This document shows, in pieces, positions 63,655-64,000 of a stretch of DNA of 64,000 nt. Position 1 is the stretch's first letter. Every line of letters begins with the position of its first letter. Below the pieces are notes generated by a model that was not told the DNA's origin, made no database searches, and worked only from the letters and a program-made list of their open reading frames with translations. The position numbers were made by a program, and so were the translations under genes. The stretch comes from Candidatus Atribacteria bacterium UBA6251. Lineage in GTDB: Bacteria > Atribacterota > Phoenicimicrobiia > Phoenicimicrobiales > Phoenicimicrobiaceae. The DNA lies in the NCBI GenBank assembly GCA_002441285.1, contig DJVR01000045.1:1-64000 (forward strand), in the 5' to 3' direction.

Positions 63655-64000
63655 GTGATTATTATTACCAGAAAGATTTTTTTAACTATTAGCACAATAT
63701 TTTTTGTTTTTCTCATTACAAGTGGATGTTATTTATTCAACCTCCCACCAGTTATTGAATCAGAACCGGTTACCACTGCTAAGGTAGGCAGTCTGTATAC
63801 TTATGAGGTAGAAGCAAGCGATCCGAATAATGACACTTTAACTTATTTCCTACTGGATTCTCCCTCGGGAATGAGTATTAATTCTACTACTGGAGAAATT
63901 AGTTGGACTCCTACTTCTGAGGGAAGCTTTGAAGTAATCGTAGAGGTTTCCGACGGTAGAACCACAGATACTCAGACCTTTACTATCAATGTTACTGAAC
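63655..64000 (+). CDS. Lipoprotein with Ig-like/cadherin-type repeat (partial)
   Basis: Runs off the window. The start is probably a GTG at 63655 (or the ATT at 63661 after GGAGGTGAT), then IITRKIFLTISTIFFVFLITSGCYLF, a signal peptide with lipobox ITSGC, so the mature protein would be a lipoprotein. After it comes an extracellular repeat: PPVIESEPVTTAKVGSLYTY, EASDPNNDTLTYFLLDSPSG, and TGEISWTPTSEGSF, of the putative-Ig/cadherin-like kind. The rest lies beyond the window. Surface binding is a guess. Confidence 0.72.
   Translation, partial: MIIITRKIFLTISTIFFVFLITSGCYLFNLPPVIESEPVTTAKVGSLYTYEVEASDPNNDTLTYFLLDSPSGMSINSTTGEISWTPTSEGSFEVIVEVSDGRTTDTQTFTINVTE

Overview
This is an AT-rich bacterial chromosome segment from what looks like an anaerobe. 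It carries a selenocysteine operon, a YgfK-type flavoprotein beside a split molybdenum hydroxylase, lower-ligand cobalamin assembly under a B12 riboswitch, and a DnaE/DinB SOS cassette. No rRNA is present, so taxonomy is open. An uncultured anaerobic lineage (Atribacterota-like or Clostridia-like) is only a guess from gene content and base composition.

Layout. 0-6 kb (minus strand): a GAF/PAS sensor fragment, then cobC-cobT-cobU-cobS behind a cobalamin riboswitch and a candidate terminator, then a YgjP-like metallopeptidase. 6.2-7.1 kb: an almost intact REP-associated transposase with 20-bp inverted ends. 7.2-12 kb: accessory DNA holding a compact run of an HhH-GPD glycosylase-like protein, an exonuclease III-like (EEP) hydrolase, a PD-(D/E)XK nuclease and a small protein, then a frameshifted GC-richer nuclease and transposase relics. 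11.8-22.8 kb: a six-gene operon with a 1438-aa helicase-nuclease, type III Mod and Res, a membrane protein and two small proteins. 22.9-25 kb: an exported protein and a replication-gene relic with iteron-like palindromes. 25-31 kb: housekeeping genes (tldD/pmbA, yhaM, aminotransferase, metallopeptidase, flavodoxin) and tRNA-Leu. 31.2-37.4 kb: lexA-DUF72 and dnaE-dinB, each preceded by the same 12-bp palindrome, which in the lexA promoter lies exactly in the -35/-10 spacer.

37.5-50.5 kb: an IS1595-type relic, then (minus strand) a type I restriction system (hsdM, AlbA_2 protein, hsdS, hsdR, ygjP). Upstream of it lies what looks like a decayed inverse integron: a broken tyrosine recombinase, a possible attI with two direct repeats, a DUF4209/HEPN gene, an attC-like palindrome, a broken cupin gene, a small membrane protein and a second attC-like palindrome.

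50.5-58.7 kb (minus strand): a four-subunit molybdenum hydroxylase whose Mo subunit is split in two, as in nicotinate dehydrogenase, downstream of ygfK and a fucose-isomerase-like gene. 59-63.6 kb (plus strand): tRNA-Sec, selA, selB and selD. SelD is itself a selenoprotein, with an in-frame UGA followed by a hairpin. The selenium genes may serve both selenoprotein synthesis and a selenium-dependent hydroxylase. The window ends inside a lipoprotein gene.
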